Positions 1 to 9,654 of a stretch of 64,000 nt of DNA are shown in pieces. Source of the stretch: Granulosicoccaceae bacterium (GTDB lineage: Bacteria; Pseudomonadota; Gammaproteobacteria; Granulosicoccales; Granulosicoccaceae); assembly GCA_020629835.1 (NCBI GenBank), contig JAHDCO010000006.1:1-64000 (forward strand), read 5' to 3'. The notes below the pieces were generated by a model. It was not told where the DNA came from. It worked only from the letters and a program-made list of their open reading frames with translations, and searched no databases. Within the stretch, counting starts at the first letter, position 1. Every line of letters starts with the position of its first letter. The translations under genes were made by a program, and so were the position numbers.

Positions 1-2
1 TG

Positions 3-521
3 CCAAGCCATCGTGTGTTTCGTGATGCGTCAGAGACTACCGATGCGGATCTTGATAAAGTGCAGCAAGCCTTGTTGAGTGCGACAACAGATACACACCA
101 AATACTGCATACCCAAAGCCTTCCGGGCCCAACGGGAGAATCCAATCGGTTATCCACGCACCCCAGAGGTACCATATTGTGTTTAGGCCCTACCATTGAT
201 GATGTACATCAGCAGATGGTTATTGCCGAACAAGCTGGTTGTAAAGCGGTGGGTGTCGCACCGGGGCTGCAAAGGGAAACCACCGTGGCGATGTTCTTGA
301 ATCGCGACGCTTTGCGCACACTCAATGGGTTTGCCGCCGTTGCGCTTTGGTCTGAAGTAAGTGATCTTCAGAAGGCAAAGCGAGCGTTAGCAGCGAGACC
401 GGGTCCGGTTGTGCCATTAATAGCCACCAACAACATGAGTGCACTGTGCACGAACGAGCGACATCTTTGTGTGGACACCACCGCCGCGGGTGGAAACACT
501 CAACTGCTGTCTGGTGGCTAA
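3..521 (+). CDS. putA: Bifunctional proline dehydrogenase / P5C dehydrogenase PutA, C-terminal fragment (5' end outside window)
   Basis: Open from window start; LPGPTGESNRL...RGTILCLGP and terminal VDTTAAGGNTQLL match the PutA C-terminus. Confidence 0.85.
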   Translation, partial: PSHRVFRDASETTDADLDKVQQALLSATTDTHQILHTQSLPGPTGESNRLSTHPRGTILCLGPTIDDVHQQMVIAEQAGCKAVGVAPGLQRETTVAMFLNRDALRTLNGFAAVALWSEVSDLQKAKRALAARPGPVVPLIATNNMSALCTNERHLCVDTTAAGGNTQLLSGG

Positions 522-529
522 AATTTAAG

Positions 530-1414
530 CTAGCTGCTCTTCTGGCGTTTGCGCAGTTCTGTTCTCACATCACTTATGGCTGAGTTGTTTTTGTAGCGTC
601 CTTTTGCGCTGTGCCGGATTCGTAAAAGATTATCGATAGGTACGGGCACCCCTTCATGCCCGAGTAGGTTTCTAAACACGGTATCTTCGTAGGTTTTACG
701 CCAGCGAGTATCCGGCTGTTGGTAAAGCGCAAGCCCGTCGCAATACCCCATCGTACGGGCAACGTCGCCGTGCACAATTTGAAACGCACCTTTCGCTTTC
801 GTGATGTCGTTGTGATGGAACTGGTTTGTATCAACATCTACAGGTAAGGGTTGCTCAAGGCTTTGCGTTACCCATGGGTGATCCGGTGGTAAAAGTTCGG
901 TAATGCGTTCCTGGCTTGGAAACAGTAAGCCCGCTTGCTTTGACTTTAAATGCACGGCCAGGCTGTCCAGGCAGTTACGATCAAAAATCAAATCGCAATC
1001 GGCAAACCACACCCAGTCGGCACTTGTGGATTTTGCTGCTTGGTTTCGTCCAATTGCACGACGAAATAGATCTGCTTTAGGCAACGCGATTGAACGCCAG
1101 GTGACATTGGGGGTGTCTATCGCGGCGAAGTCTGCAGCTAGTTTCGTTGTTTGTTGATCGCTGTCGGCATGGAATAGGGTATGAGTTACTGTCAGTTCGG
1201 TGGGTGGGTGCCGCACTAAAGAACTGAACTGATAAACAGCGAGGTGAGCGTACTGCCAGCAATGGCTGACGATCTCCAAATGTGGCGTGTGTTTCGGTAA
1301 GGACAGTTCACGGGTGGCCGGGGGCTTTTTTGCGTACCAACTTGCGGGTACAACCCTGCCAACCAGCTTGGTGTAGTACTGATTAGCCAGCCACAGTGTC
1401 AGGTCTGAGCGCAA
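530..1414 (-). CDS. Glycosyltransferase (GT-A / family 2-like)
   Basis: ORF 294 aa; WVWFADCDLIFDRN DxD-type motif. Confidence 0.6.
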   Translation of the reverse strand: MRSDLTLWLANQYYTKLVGRVVPASWYAKKPPATRELSLPKHTPHLEIVSHCWQYAHLAVYQFSSLVRHPPTELTVTHTLFHADSDQQTTKLAADFAAIDTPNVTWRSIALPKADLFRRAIGRNQAAKSTSADWVWFADCDLIFDRNCLDSLAVHLKSKQAGLLFPSQERITELLPPDHPWVTQSLEQPLPVDVDTNQFHHNDITKAKGAFQIVHGDVARTMGYCDGLALYQQPDTRWRKTYEDTVFRNLLGHEGVPVPIDNLLRIRHSAKGRYKNNSAISDVRTELRKRQKSS

Positions 1415-1417
1415 TGA

Positions 1418-2485
1418 TTATGATCTTTGTTGTTCGAAAATCATCAAATGATCCAGCTTTAAACGCACGCCGAATTCTTCACCCACAGCATGGTTTAAAT
1501 GAGACGGGGCGAGGCACAGTAGGCGCGTGCTCCCGGGCATTCGTAAGGTGTACAAATGATCTGCACCGCGGAAATCTTTTGCAATAACGGTAGCTCGAGT
1601 AGGGCTGGTGTCGTCGTGCAGTATGTCATCAGGGCGAACCAGCAACTCTATTTGCGTACCAACCTTAAATCGATTTGACAGCTCCCCTTCAATAATTCCG
1701 AGTTCGGTTTGGATGCGATTATTTTCCAGGGTGTTACCGCATACAAATACGCCTTCACCGATAAAGTCCGCTACGAAGCGATCTTGTGGTTTGTGGTAAA
1801 GATCGAATGCGTTATCCCACTGACATAATCCGCCGTCTCGTACCACACCGATGTGGTCAGCGATCGCAAAGGCTTCGTACTGATCGTGCGTCACCAGCAT
1901 GGCCGTGATACCGTCGTGTTTGAGTATTTCACGCACTTCGTGAGCTAGCTGCACGCGCCGTTCTGTGTCCTGGCTGCTGAAGGGCTCATCCAACAGCATC
2001 ACAGGAGGCCGTGGCGCCATGGCGCGTACCAAGGCCACACGCTGTTGTTGCCCACCGGATAACTGATGTGGGTAACTGTTGGCGTAGTCCTGCAGCCCGA
2101 CTAATTCGAGTAGCTCGTCCACCCGTTCATTAACGACCGATTTTTTCGCGCGCCGCATACCAAATGCCACGTTTTTGCGAACGTTGATGTGCGGAAACAG
2201 CGCAAGGTCCTGGAATACCATGCCAACCCGTCGATGCTCGGGGCTGGTTTGATGCTCAGGTGTGGCCATTAAACTGCCCGCAATGTGCACGGTGCCTTCG
2301 GTGGGCGCCTGAAACCCAGCGATGGTGCGCAGCAGAGTGGTTTTGCCGCAGCCGCTGGGGCCAAGCAGACAGCCTATTTCGCCTTCTTTGAGCCGGAACG
2401 AGACACCTTTTACGACGGGCGTATTGCCCAGCGTTACAGAAATCTGGTCAAGTTCTAGCTGGTCTTTGGACTTTACGGCTGTCAT
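1418..2485 (-). CDS. ABC transporter ATP-binding protein, Fe3+/spermidine-putrescine type (FbpC/PotA-like)
   Basis: Walker A GPSGCGKTT, signature LSGGQQQRVALVRAM, Walker B VMLLDEPFS, C-terminal TOBE-like region. Confidence 0.85.
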   Translation of the reverse strand: MTAVKSKDQLELDQISVTLGNTPVVKGVSFRLKEGEIGCLLGPSGCGKTTLLRTIAGFQAPTEGTVHIAGSLMATPEHQTSPEHRRVGMVFQDLALFPHINVRKNVAFGMRRAKKSVVNERVDELLELVGLQDYANSYPHQLSGGQQQRVALVRAMAPRPPVMLLDEPFSSQDTERRVQLAHEVREILKHDGITAMLVTHDQYEAFAIADHIGVVRDGGLCQWDNAFDLYHKPQDRFVADFIGEGVFVCGNTLENNRIQTELGIIEGELSNRFKVGTQIELLVRPDDILHDDTSPTRATVIAKDFRGADHLYTLRMPGSTRLLCLAPSHLNHAVGEEFGVRLKLDHLMIFEQQRS

Positions 2486-2593
2486 GGGTCAATAATAGCG
2501 GATCGCTGCAGTTTCTCGGTGCCTGACTACCTTAAGAAGATAGGGCTGAGATCACAGAAACCCCATACTTAGGCAAACCTGAAACCTTGCCGG

Positions 2594-2872
2594 ATTGACA
2601 AATTCACCGACGGTGGGGTGGCTGTTGATGAGCGCGCTGGCTTCCTAGGCCCGCGGATCACGCCGTGAAGGCTGAACCATGATGCAGAAACGGCGTCGGA
2701 ATTTGCTTTGCGCGGTCAATTTACTCGGTTGGCATTCGCCACCGGACGCCCTGAACGGGTGGAATTAACAGATAATATGAAAACGGTCCAGGCGGCTAGC
2801 AATAGGCGCAGGGCTAGCGAAGCTCGTTTGTGGGCACAAGCCATCAAACGGGTTTTGCGAAAACCCGACTAA
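2594..2872 (+). pseudogene. Possible degenerate gene remnant (one in-frame TGA at 2666-2668)
   Basis: Frame reads IDKFTDGGVAVDERAGFLGPRITP*RLNHDAETASEFALRGQFTRLAFATGRPERVELTDNMKTVQAASNRRRASEARLWAQAIKRVLRKPD*; family not identified. Confidence 0.3.
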
Positions 2873-2889
2873 CCATTTGTTGTGACTTT

Positions 2890-3090
2890 ATGAAAGAGAC
2901 TGATTCAGAAGGCGTCGTGCTGGTAACCCGTGATCAGCTGCCTATGCATTGTCCGCCACCTAACACCACTTTATGGGATGGGCACCCGAAGGTTTATATT
3001 CCATTAGAAGACACCCCAACGGCAAGCTGCTCGTACTGTGGAACGCAGTTTAAGCTAGTGGATGCCTCCACCTCCTCGAACGAAAGCTAA
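2890..3090 (+). CDS. Zinc-finger (CHCC / NDUFS6-like) domain protein
   Basis: Start at internal ATG 2890; LPMHCPPPNTTLWDGHPKVYIPLE...ASCSYCGTQFKL. Confidence 0.75.
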   Translation: MKETDSEGVVLVTRDQLPMHCPPPNTTLWDGHPKVYIPLEDTPTASCSYCGTQFKLVDASTSSNES

Positions 3091-3117
3091 CTAACGTTTA
3101 CGGGCGGTGGTTACGCC

Positions 3118-3882
3118 ATGTGGTTAGGTCAACAAAGCATCATCGCCCTGGGTGACACCCAGGCCGATCGTTACTGGCAGCACGTGCGGGATGCGCAGCC
3201 AGCGTTTAATCACCATTTTTTTAATGACCAGTGGTTGCAAGATGCCAACGCCATTGTGGGTGTTGCCAGCGCCGGGCGTGGCAACACGCATTTTCTGCAG
3301 TTGGACAACACCGAGCTGGTGTTGCGGCACTACAAGCGTGGCGGGTACGTGAGTAAAGTATCGGAAGACCGTTACTTGTGGACCGGCTTACATAGCGCAA
3401 GGCCGTTCCACGAGCTGTCGGTGCTGGTGCACTTGAACGCTCTGGAATTACCCGCTCCCAGGCCTTACGCGGCCGAAGTAATCCGAACCGGTGCAAGTTA
3501 CAGCGGTAGCTTGATTACCTACCGAGTACCGGGCCAAACGTTGGCCGAAGCGTTTATTCAAGACAACATGACCCCCGATCTATGGCATCAGGTGGGTTTA
3601 ACCATTCGATCGTTTCATCGTCACGGTGTGTGCCATGCCGATCTTAATGCCCACAACATTTTGGTAAACGAGGGCCGAGCCCTGGTAGGTCAATCAACGG
3701 TTGCTTTACTGGACTTTGATCGAGCAACGCTTAAAGACCCGAATCAACAAGACTGGCAGCACAAAGTGCTCAGCCGATTGCAGCGATCGTTATTAAAGAT
3801 TGCCGATAAGCACAATTCGGCTCTTTTGGAAATTGCCTGGCAAACAGTCCTGGATGGTGCACACGGAAAAAGCCGCGTTTAA
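3118..3882 (+). CDS. kdkA: 3-deoxy-D-manno-octulosonic acid (Kdo) kinase
   Basis: Family-like HYKRGGYVSKVSEDRYLWTG, GVCHADLNAHNIL kinase loop. Confidence 0.85.
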   Translation: MWLGQQSIIALGDTQADRYWQHVRDAQPAFNHHFFNDQWLQDANAIVGVASAGRGNTHFLQLDNTELVLRHYKRGGYVSKVSEDRYLWTGLHSARPFHELSVLVHLNALELPAPRPYAAEVIRTGASYSGSLITYRVPGQTLAEAFIQDNMTPDLWHQVGLTIRSFHRHGVCHADLNAHNILVNEGRALVGQSTVALLDFDRATLKDPNQQDWQHKVLSRLQRSLLKIADKHNSALLEIAWQTVLDGAHGKSRV

Positions 3883-3900
3883 GAGGCTTTTTCCGTGTTT
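3861..3900. terminator. Bidirectional intrinsic terminator, perfect 14-bp stem
   Basis: ACACGGAAAAAGCC-(gcgtttaaga)-GGCTTTTTCCGTGT; both convergent stop codons lie in the loop. Confidence 0.85.
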
Positions 3901-5153
3901 TCAGGGTTGGTAATTTGGTCGGTAACTCGTGCGGCCAAGTCATGTAATGACTCATCGGCTACCACCATACTGTCGTTAGCAAAGCGTTCGTGGTTTTCTG
4001 CTACCGAATCCAATACATAGCGGTAGTTCACCATCAAACCATTGGATTGTTTCAGTCCGTTTTCTGATAAATCAGCGTTTGCGTGGATTGCGTGCACTTC
4101 AGCGCCGTTGCCCAAATGAAAGCGCGCCACTGGGTCGTAGGGCTTTCCGTCGGCATGCTTTACGTTAATAAAATAGTGAGCGGTTAATTCCCGCAATGTC
4201 TGCTCACCCAATGTTTTATAAGGCAGGTTCAGTTTTTCAAACCAACTGACCAACCGTGGAATGGGCGACAGCGTGACAAAGTTGGTTAGATTAGGCAGTT
4301 CAGCGGCTAAATCTCTGGCGACTTGTTTAATCAGAAAGTTACCAAACGAAATCTTCGCCAAGCCTTTTTGGCAATTGGAAATGGAATAAAACACGGCCGT
4401 GGTCGCCGACTGCGGATCCAAAGTGTCTCTGTTCGCCGTGAGCACTGAATCAATGGATTGTGGTGTTTGCGAAGTTAATGCGACTTCCACAAAGATCAGC
4501 GGTTCATCGGGCATGGACAGATGAAAAAACGCAAAGCAGCGTCTGTCTTCGGGTTGCAGGCGGCTGCGCAGTGCATCCCAGCTATCAATGGCGTGCACCG
4601 CTTCATAGGCGATAATTTTTTCTAAAATGTGCGCTGGGGTTTCCCAGGTAATGGGCCGCATGACCAAAAACCCGCGATTAAACCATGCGTCAAAGAGGCT
4701 TTGGAAGTCGAGATCCAAAGGGTCTAATTCGCTATCACGGCCCTTCAACCGCAACAGTTCTGCACGCATCGCTACAAGCTTTTCCGTGGCGCCGGGTACT
4801 TGGTTAACACGGCGAATGAACTTACGCCTGTCTGGATCAACCGCTTTAATAAAGTCCTGATAAGTGGCCGCTGATGTCCGGCGGCGATAGGCGTTGAGTG
4901 TGGTCTCTACGGTGGTGGCGTCAATGTCCATGTTGTGGCACAGATGGCTAAAAAATTGACGCTTCTCGTCGTCATTCATCTGGTCAAATCGGTCAAGGAT
5001 TTTCGTGGCGATTTCAATGCCTGAGCCTTCACCCGGGTTACCAATCAGGATATCGGCTAAATCTTCAATGCGGCGGCTATCGGTATCGATTTTCGATAAG
5101 GGGCGGTAGCGGCGTTCGAAAACGCTCGCGAGTAAATCTGCTACAACGCTCAT
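3879..5153 (-). CDS. Malonyl-CoA decarboxylase
   Basis: FAFFHLSMPDEPLIFVEVALT, FYSISNCQKGLAKISFGNFLIK, FVTLSPIPRL motifs. Confidence 0.92.
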   Translation of the reverse strand: MSVVADLLASVFERRYRPLSKIDTDSRRIEDLADILIGNPGEGSGIEIATKILDRFDQMNDDEKRQFFSHLCHNMDIDATTVETTLNAYRRRTSAATYQDFIKAVDPDRRKFIRRVNQVPGATEKLVAMRAELLRLKGRDSELDPLDLDFQSLFDAWFNRGFLVMRPITWETPAHILEKIIAYEAVHAIDSWDALRSRLQPEDRRCFAFFHLSMPDEPLIFVEVALTSQTPQSIDSVLTANRDTLDPQSATTAVFYSISNCQKGLAKISFGNFLIKQVARDLAAELPNLTNFVTLSPIPRLVSWFEKLNLPYKTLGEQTLRELTAHYFINVKHADGKPYDPVARFHLGNGAEVHAIHANADLSENGLKQSNGLMVNYRYVLDSVAENHERFANDSMVVADESLHDLAARVTDQITNPENTEKAS

Positions 5154-5164
5154 GGTCCCAGTCC

Positions 5165-6550
5165 TTATGCAACGTCTGGTTGGGTCAGTTGAGTCAAATA
5201 ATCCGTGATCAGATCATGGGGCTTGACCGGTGTTACCACCTTCGGTGCAAGCTGTAACGCAAGCATCGAACCGATTACGTGTTCTGCGCTGTCAACCACC
5301 GTAATGGCGTCGCGCACAGACAGCCATTGAACCGCTTGCGTAAAATTTTGGGTGTGAATTCCGGTCACTACCGGAACGCCGTGGAAATAGGGTTCCAGCA
5401 CGTTGTGGCCACCACGCTCGATTAATGAGCCTCCAACAAAAGCTGCCGCGGCACCGGCGTACCAGTTGTGCAGTTCTCCGATGGTGTCTGCCACATAGAG
5501 ACGGTGATGCGCTTCGGGATAGCCGCCTTCACTGCGGCGCTGAGCTGTGGCGTTGCCGTAGCGTTGCTGGAGCGTTTTCTGCAGGGCTTCGGCCCGCTTC
5601 ACATGGCGCGGCACCACAACCAATAGCCCCGAATCGCTTTGTGCCATCCACTGTTCCGCTAACCACATTTCCTCAGGTTCGTGAGTGGATGCCGCAACGC
5701 AGTACGCGGTAATTTCAGGGTTGTTGCTGAGTGGCGATTCGCAATCAGCGGGGCGATTGTCTGCAAACTTTAAGTCACCGATCACCTGAGTAAGGTTGGG
5801 ATCTGCGCCCAGTCTTATGAACCCGCTGGCGTCGTCCGAACTTCGAGTCAATACACGTGCGTTGGCCAGTGCTGCCTGGTAGGCCGGGCGTAGCGCACGC
5901 TGCAATTTGTGCGCGGGGGTGACGGTGGCAAGGGTTTTTTGAGTTACTCGCGCGTTGACCAGCGTGACGGGAATCCTCTGACTGGCTAGAGCGCAATACC
6001 AGTTCGGCCAAACTTCGGTTTCAGTCACGACGCAGCGGCTTGGCTTTACGCGTTCGATAAACCGACTGACCGCACCCGGTGTGTCGATAGGGCAGTAAGC
6101 ATGAGTCACCACAGCCGACAGGTGAGTCTGTTCCAGGCGTTGGCTGAGTACGTCGAAGCCTGTGGTTGTATTGGTGGTAACGACCCAGCGCGCCTTTGGA
6201 TTATGTCGGCTTTCGCGTTCAATAAACGCAAAAAGCAGTGGCCAGATTGTTTGTACCTCACCCACCGAGGCGGCGTGCCACCAGTGTAGGGTTGCGGACG
6301 CAGTTGCGGACGCAGTTGCGGACGCAGCTGCGTGCGCCATTGCATGCGCCTGAGAGTCAGCCGAGCATAGCTTTTTAGGCCCCAGCCCTAGCCGTTGCAG
6401 AAAAAAGCGAGCGCTCTTGACACGCAAGGCGGTGACGCTCGCATGCAGCAACAAAGGTATCGCTGCCAAGTGAATCAATACTTGGTATCGCCAACCGGGC
6501 TGTCTGTTGTGTGTTGAGCCCGCCGAAAATTGTTGGTTTGATTCGCTCAC
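5165..6550 (-). CDS. waaA: 3-deoxy-D-manno-octulosonic acid transferase (Kdo transferase)
   Basis: WWHAASVGEVQTIWPL, VTETEVWPNWY, AFVGGSLIERGGHNVLEP. Confidence 0.93.
   Translation of the reverse strand: MSESNQQFSAGSTHNRQPGWRYQVLIHLAAIPLLLHASVTALRVKSARFFLQRLGLGPKKLCSADSQAHAMAHAAASATASATASATLHWWHAASVGEVQTIWPLLFAFIERESRHNPKARWVVTTNTTTGFDVLSQRLEQTHLSAVVTHAYCPIDTPGAVSRFIERVKPSRCVVTETEVWPNWYCALASQRIPVTLVNARVTQKTLATVTPAHKLQRALRPAYQAALANARVLTRSSDDASGFIRLGADPNLTQVIGDLKFADNRPADCESPLSNNPEITAYCVAASTHEPEEMWLAEQWMAQSDSGLLVVVPRHVKRAEALQKTLQQRYGNATAQRRSEGGYPEAHHRLYVADTIGELHNWYAGAAAAFVGGSLIERGGHNVLEPYFHGVPVVTGIHTQNFTQAVQWLSVRDAITVVDSAEHVIGSMLALQLAPKVVTPVKPHDLITDYLTQLTQPDVA
6291..6350. repeat. 12-bp tandem repeat (three perfect GTTGCGGACGCA copies plus two degenerate) inside waaA
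   Basis: Copies at 6291, 6303, 6315 (identical), then 6327 and 6339 (diverged); encodes (ASAT)n on the minus strand. Confidence 0.9.
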
Positions 6551-7509
6551 TGCACGTAAGGGTTTGGCTCACCCGGCGGTGGCTTGAACCGTTTGTGTAA
6601 CCACAGGTACTGCTCGGGGTAGCGCTTCACTTGCGATTCGAATAAATCATTGATCGCTTGTGTGCACGCCTGTTCGTCGGATACGTCCAGTGTCAGCGGG
6701 GCGCAGTATTCAATGTGGTAGCGGCGTCCGTCATCGCTGCGAGTAGGAATCATGGGAATAACGCTGGCGCCGGTCATGCGAGCTATGCGTGCAGTGCCGT
6801 TGGATGTAAGCACGGGTTGCGAAAAATACTGACTGGGTATGCCGCCCTGGGAAGCACTAACGCATTGATCCGGCGAATACCATACGGTATGACCGCGTTT
6901 CAGTTGCCGAATCATATCGCGAATATTTTTGTTATCAATCATGCGATCAATTCGTCGACGGCGCTGTGCTACGAGCCAATCAGCGACAAACGGATTTTTC
7001 GGAGGGTCGTAAACGGCTGAAATAGGCCAACGCGGCCCCACGTAGCCACCGGCAATTTCCAATGTTGAAAAGTGCGCTTGCAGCAGGATCACACCCGAGT
7101 CGCTGGCCAGCGCCTGATTCAGGTGCTCAGTCCCTGACACACTGAAGCGATTGTCTATGGCTTCGGTGCCCCGAAACCACAACCATGCGGTTTCGATCAG
7201 TGTCATTCCCACGTTACGGTACACCGCCTTAAGGCGAAGGCTTTGCTCGGCGGGTGTTAGCTCAGGGAACGCGAGTTGGATATTCGTTTGTGTTGCGCGT
7301 TTGCGTTTGGGCACCAGGTGCAGAAAGCCTGTGCCAATTGCGCGCCCGATAGCCAACGCAGTATCAAAGGGTAAGCGTGCAATCAGCCATAGCACACCGA
7401 GCGCTAACCAAATGGGCCAATACTTCGGTTGCCAGTAAGACGTTGCTTTAAACGCCAGTGGCCTGTCGGGCGCCCTTGCCGGCGCTACGTTACTCGGTGG
7501 GTTTTTCAA
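6547..7509 (-). CDS. lpxL: Lipid A biosynthesis lauroyl acyltransferase (LpxL/HtrB family)
   Basis: LLQAHFSTLEIAGG (HX4D/E-type), WYSPDQ, ARIARMTGASVIPM. Confidence 0.88.
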   Translation of the reverse strand: MKNPPSNVAPARAPDRPLAFKATSYWQPKYWPIWLALGVLWLIARLPFDTALAIGRAIGTGFLHLVPKRKRATQTNIQLAFPELTPAEQSLRLKAVYRNVGMTLIETAWLWFRGTEAIDNRFSVSGTEHLNQALASDSGVILLQAHFSTLEIAGGYVGPRWPISAVYDPPKNPFVADWLVAQRRRRIDRMIDNKNIRDMIRQLKRGHTVWYSPDQCVSASQGGIPSQYFSQPVLTSNGTARIARMTGASVIPMIPTRSDDGRRYHIEYCAPLTLDVSDEQACTQAINDLFESQVKRYPEQYLWLHKRFKPPPGEPNPYVQ

Positions 7510-8839
7510 GTAGGGCGTTGATGGCCATCAAATCTTGTTCGCCCAGCGTACCGGCAGCTGATTTCAGGTTTAGCGTGTTCAGCACGTAGTCGTAGCGAGC
7601 GTTGACGTAGTCTGTGCGAGCGCCAAACGTATCGCGTAAGGCACGCAGCACGTCTACTGAGGTTCTTGTGCCCGCGCGAAAACCCGCATCGGTTGCTTCA
7701 GCGGACTTTTGCGTGCTGTCCAGTGCTTGCCGCAACGCCCGTACGCGACTGATGTTGGTCAGAACACCGCGGTATGCATCGCGCGCCTGTTTCGTGGTGG
7801 CCAATTCCTGTTGCTTTAGTTGAGCTTGTGCCGCGGTAACTTCGGCTTTCGCTCTTGCCACTTGCGACTTAATACGGCCCCCGGTAAACAGCGGCATACG
7901 CACTTCCAAACGCAGCTCTCCTGCGTCTATGTCGCTGCGACCTGTCTGATCTGTGGTGCTGGAAGAGCCAATGGCAAGGATGTCAACCGTGGGATAGCTT
8001 GCACCGCGCTCAGCAGCCACCAGTACACCAGCGGTCTGCAGTTGAAGTCTTGTGGTAGCCAAAGTCAGATTCTGGTCGGTAGCCAGTTGAACCCATTCGT
8101 CAATGTTGGCAGGTTCGGGTGAGACGAGAGGAATATCGTTCTTTAGCTGATCCAGGGTATCGGCCGTGGAGCCACTGATCAAACGCAAGGCCTCCAACGC
8201 TGTAGACAGACTGTTCTGCGCTGCAACTTCTTGAGCAATCGCCAAATCGAATTGGGCTTGAGCCTCTCGCACATCGATCACGGTAGCCAGCCCCACGTCG
8301 AAGCGCTTTTCGGCCTGATCTTTTTGACGGCCGATTGCCTGTAACTCGGCTTGGCTAAACGCCAGTGTTGCCTCAGCCCTTAGAACACCAAAATAGGCAT
8401 CCGCTACACGCACAATCAGTTGCTGTCTGGCCGCTTCTAAATTTGCGTCGGCTACTCTAACGCCGAACTCTGCCTGATCCAGCAGAGCAGCGTTACTGCG
8501 ATGGTAAATGGATTGACTGATGCTTAAGGTTAAGCGCGTGGAGTTGAATGTGGCGCTAAGGTCGTCGTTTACATCGTTCAGACTGGCATCAAAACCTAAA
8601 TTGACCTGTGGCCTGAAGGCAGATCGAGCAAGCGGTAACTGCTGCGTGGCGGCTTCATGGTTCGCTATGGCTGCCTGCAGCGTGGGGTCGTTCTGCTTTG
8701 CAAGCTGGTAAATATCAGCCAGGTCAGTTGCGTTAGCAGCGAACGGAGCCAATAGCGCTGCTGCGACTACACCTGCTCGGATGTAGCGGGTTTTAACAGC
8801 CTTGAGGCTAGCGGAGAGTGGAGCCAGTCGAATTGTCAT
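7490..8839 (-). CDS. tolC: TolC family outer membrane efflux protein
   Basis: Signal peptide; DLADIYQLAKQNDPTLQAA; two OEP repeats. Confidence 0.9.
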   Translation of the reverse strand: MTIRLAPLSASLKAVKTRYIRAGVVAAALLAPFAANATDLADIYQLAKQNDPTLQAAIANHEAATQQLPLARSAFRPQVNLGFDASLNDVNDDLSATFNSTRLTLSISQSIYHRSNAALLDQAEFGVRVADANLEAARQQLIVRVADAYFGVLRAEATLAFSQAELQAIGRQKDQAEKRFDVGLATVIDVREAQAQFDLAIAQEVAAQNSLSTALEALRLISGSTADTLDQLKNDIPLVSPEPANIDEWVQLATDQNLTLATTRLQLQTAGVLVAAERGASYPTVDILAIGSSSTTDQTGRSDIDAGELRLEVRMPLFTGGRIKSQVARAKAEVTAAQAQLKQQELATTKQARDAYRGVLTNISRVRALRQALDSTQKSAEATDAGFRAGTRTSVDVLRALRDTFGARTDYVNARYDYVLNTLNLKSAAGTLGEQDLMAINALLEKPTE

Positions 8840-8848
8840 AGGTTTTAT

Positions 8849-9514
8849 TTAGAACACAAATGCCTTTTCTGTTACTGAAAAATTGATTAATGGATCAACT
8901 TGGGTCTCAAATAGGCTATCGATAGTCCATTCAGATTCGGACAGGCGGGTCATAACCACCGCTTCCATGGTGGGCTCGGACGGGTCGCCGAGTACGGCAA
9001 ACAGTCGCCCACCAATCGCTAACTTGTGCTTATAAAATTCTGGAATCGCTTGCAGGGAGCCTCCGAAGGCAATGGCATCGTATTCATCGCGCGCATCCCA
9101 GGTGTCGGCCGCATCCTGTAAATGCAGTGAAACGTTGCTGACGTTCAGTTGTTCTAACTGTAATTTTGCTTTGGCGTGCAACTCAGGATGAATTTCCAGG
9201 CTGTCGCAGTGGTGCGCCAAGCGCGCCATGCAGGCCGTTAAATATCCAGAACCGGTTCCGATATCCAACACGGTATCGGTAGGATCAAGTGCCAGTGATT
9301 GTAAAAGCCGACCGTCCAGAGTCGGTTTGAACAGCGTTTGACCAAATCCAATAGGCAGCTGGTAATCGCTATAGGCGAGGCCCCGATGCGCTTCAGCTAC
9401 AAACTGATCGCGCGGAATGTCGGCCAGGACATCCAGAACTCGCTGGTCCAGTACGTCCCAGGGGCGGACCTGCTGCTCGATCATATTTTGGCGGGCTTGC
9501 TGTAGTGCGTTCAT
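8849..9514 (-). CDS. pcm: Protein-L-isoaspartate O-methyltransferase family protein
   Basis: MIEQQVRPWDV, PTLDGRLLQSLALDPTDTVLDIGTGSGYLTACMARL. Confidence 0.85.
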   Translation of the reverse strand: MNALQQARQNMIEQQVRPWDVLDQRVLDVLADIPRDQFVAEAHRGLAYSDYQLPIGFGQTLFKPTLDGRLLQSLALDPTDTVLDIGTGSGYLTACMARLAHHCDSLEIHPELHAKAKLQLEQLNVSNVSLHLQDAADTWDARDEYDAIAFGGSLQAIPEFYKHKLAIGGRLFAVLGDPSEPTMEAVVMTRLSESEWTIDSLFETQVDPLINFSVTEKAFVF

Positions 9515-9654
9515 AGTTGCTTACTGTCTGTTAGTACGCACCCGGCAAAGACGGTCACCGGGCACCGAAGTACTCCAAGAGTACGTCGCGGGCTGTGAAT
9601 TATAAAAGAACTCACCCCCGCACGTTTCGCGCCTGAGAAAAGACTCTTATCTAA

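Noticed and set aside
6291-6350. Possible CRISPR-like repeat
   Set aside because: Contiguous 12-bp tandem repeat without spacers, inside the waaA reading frame.
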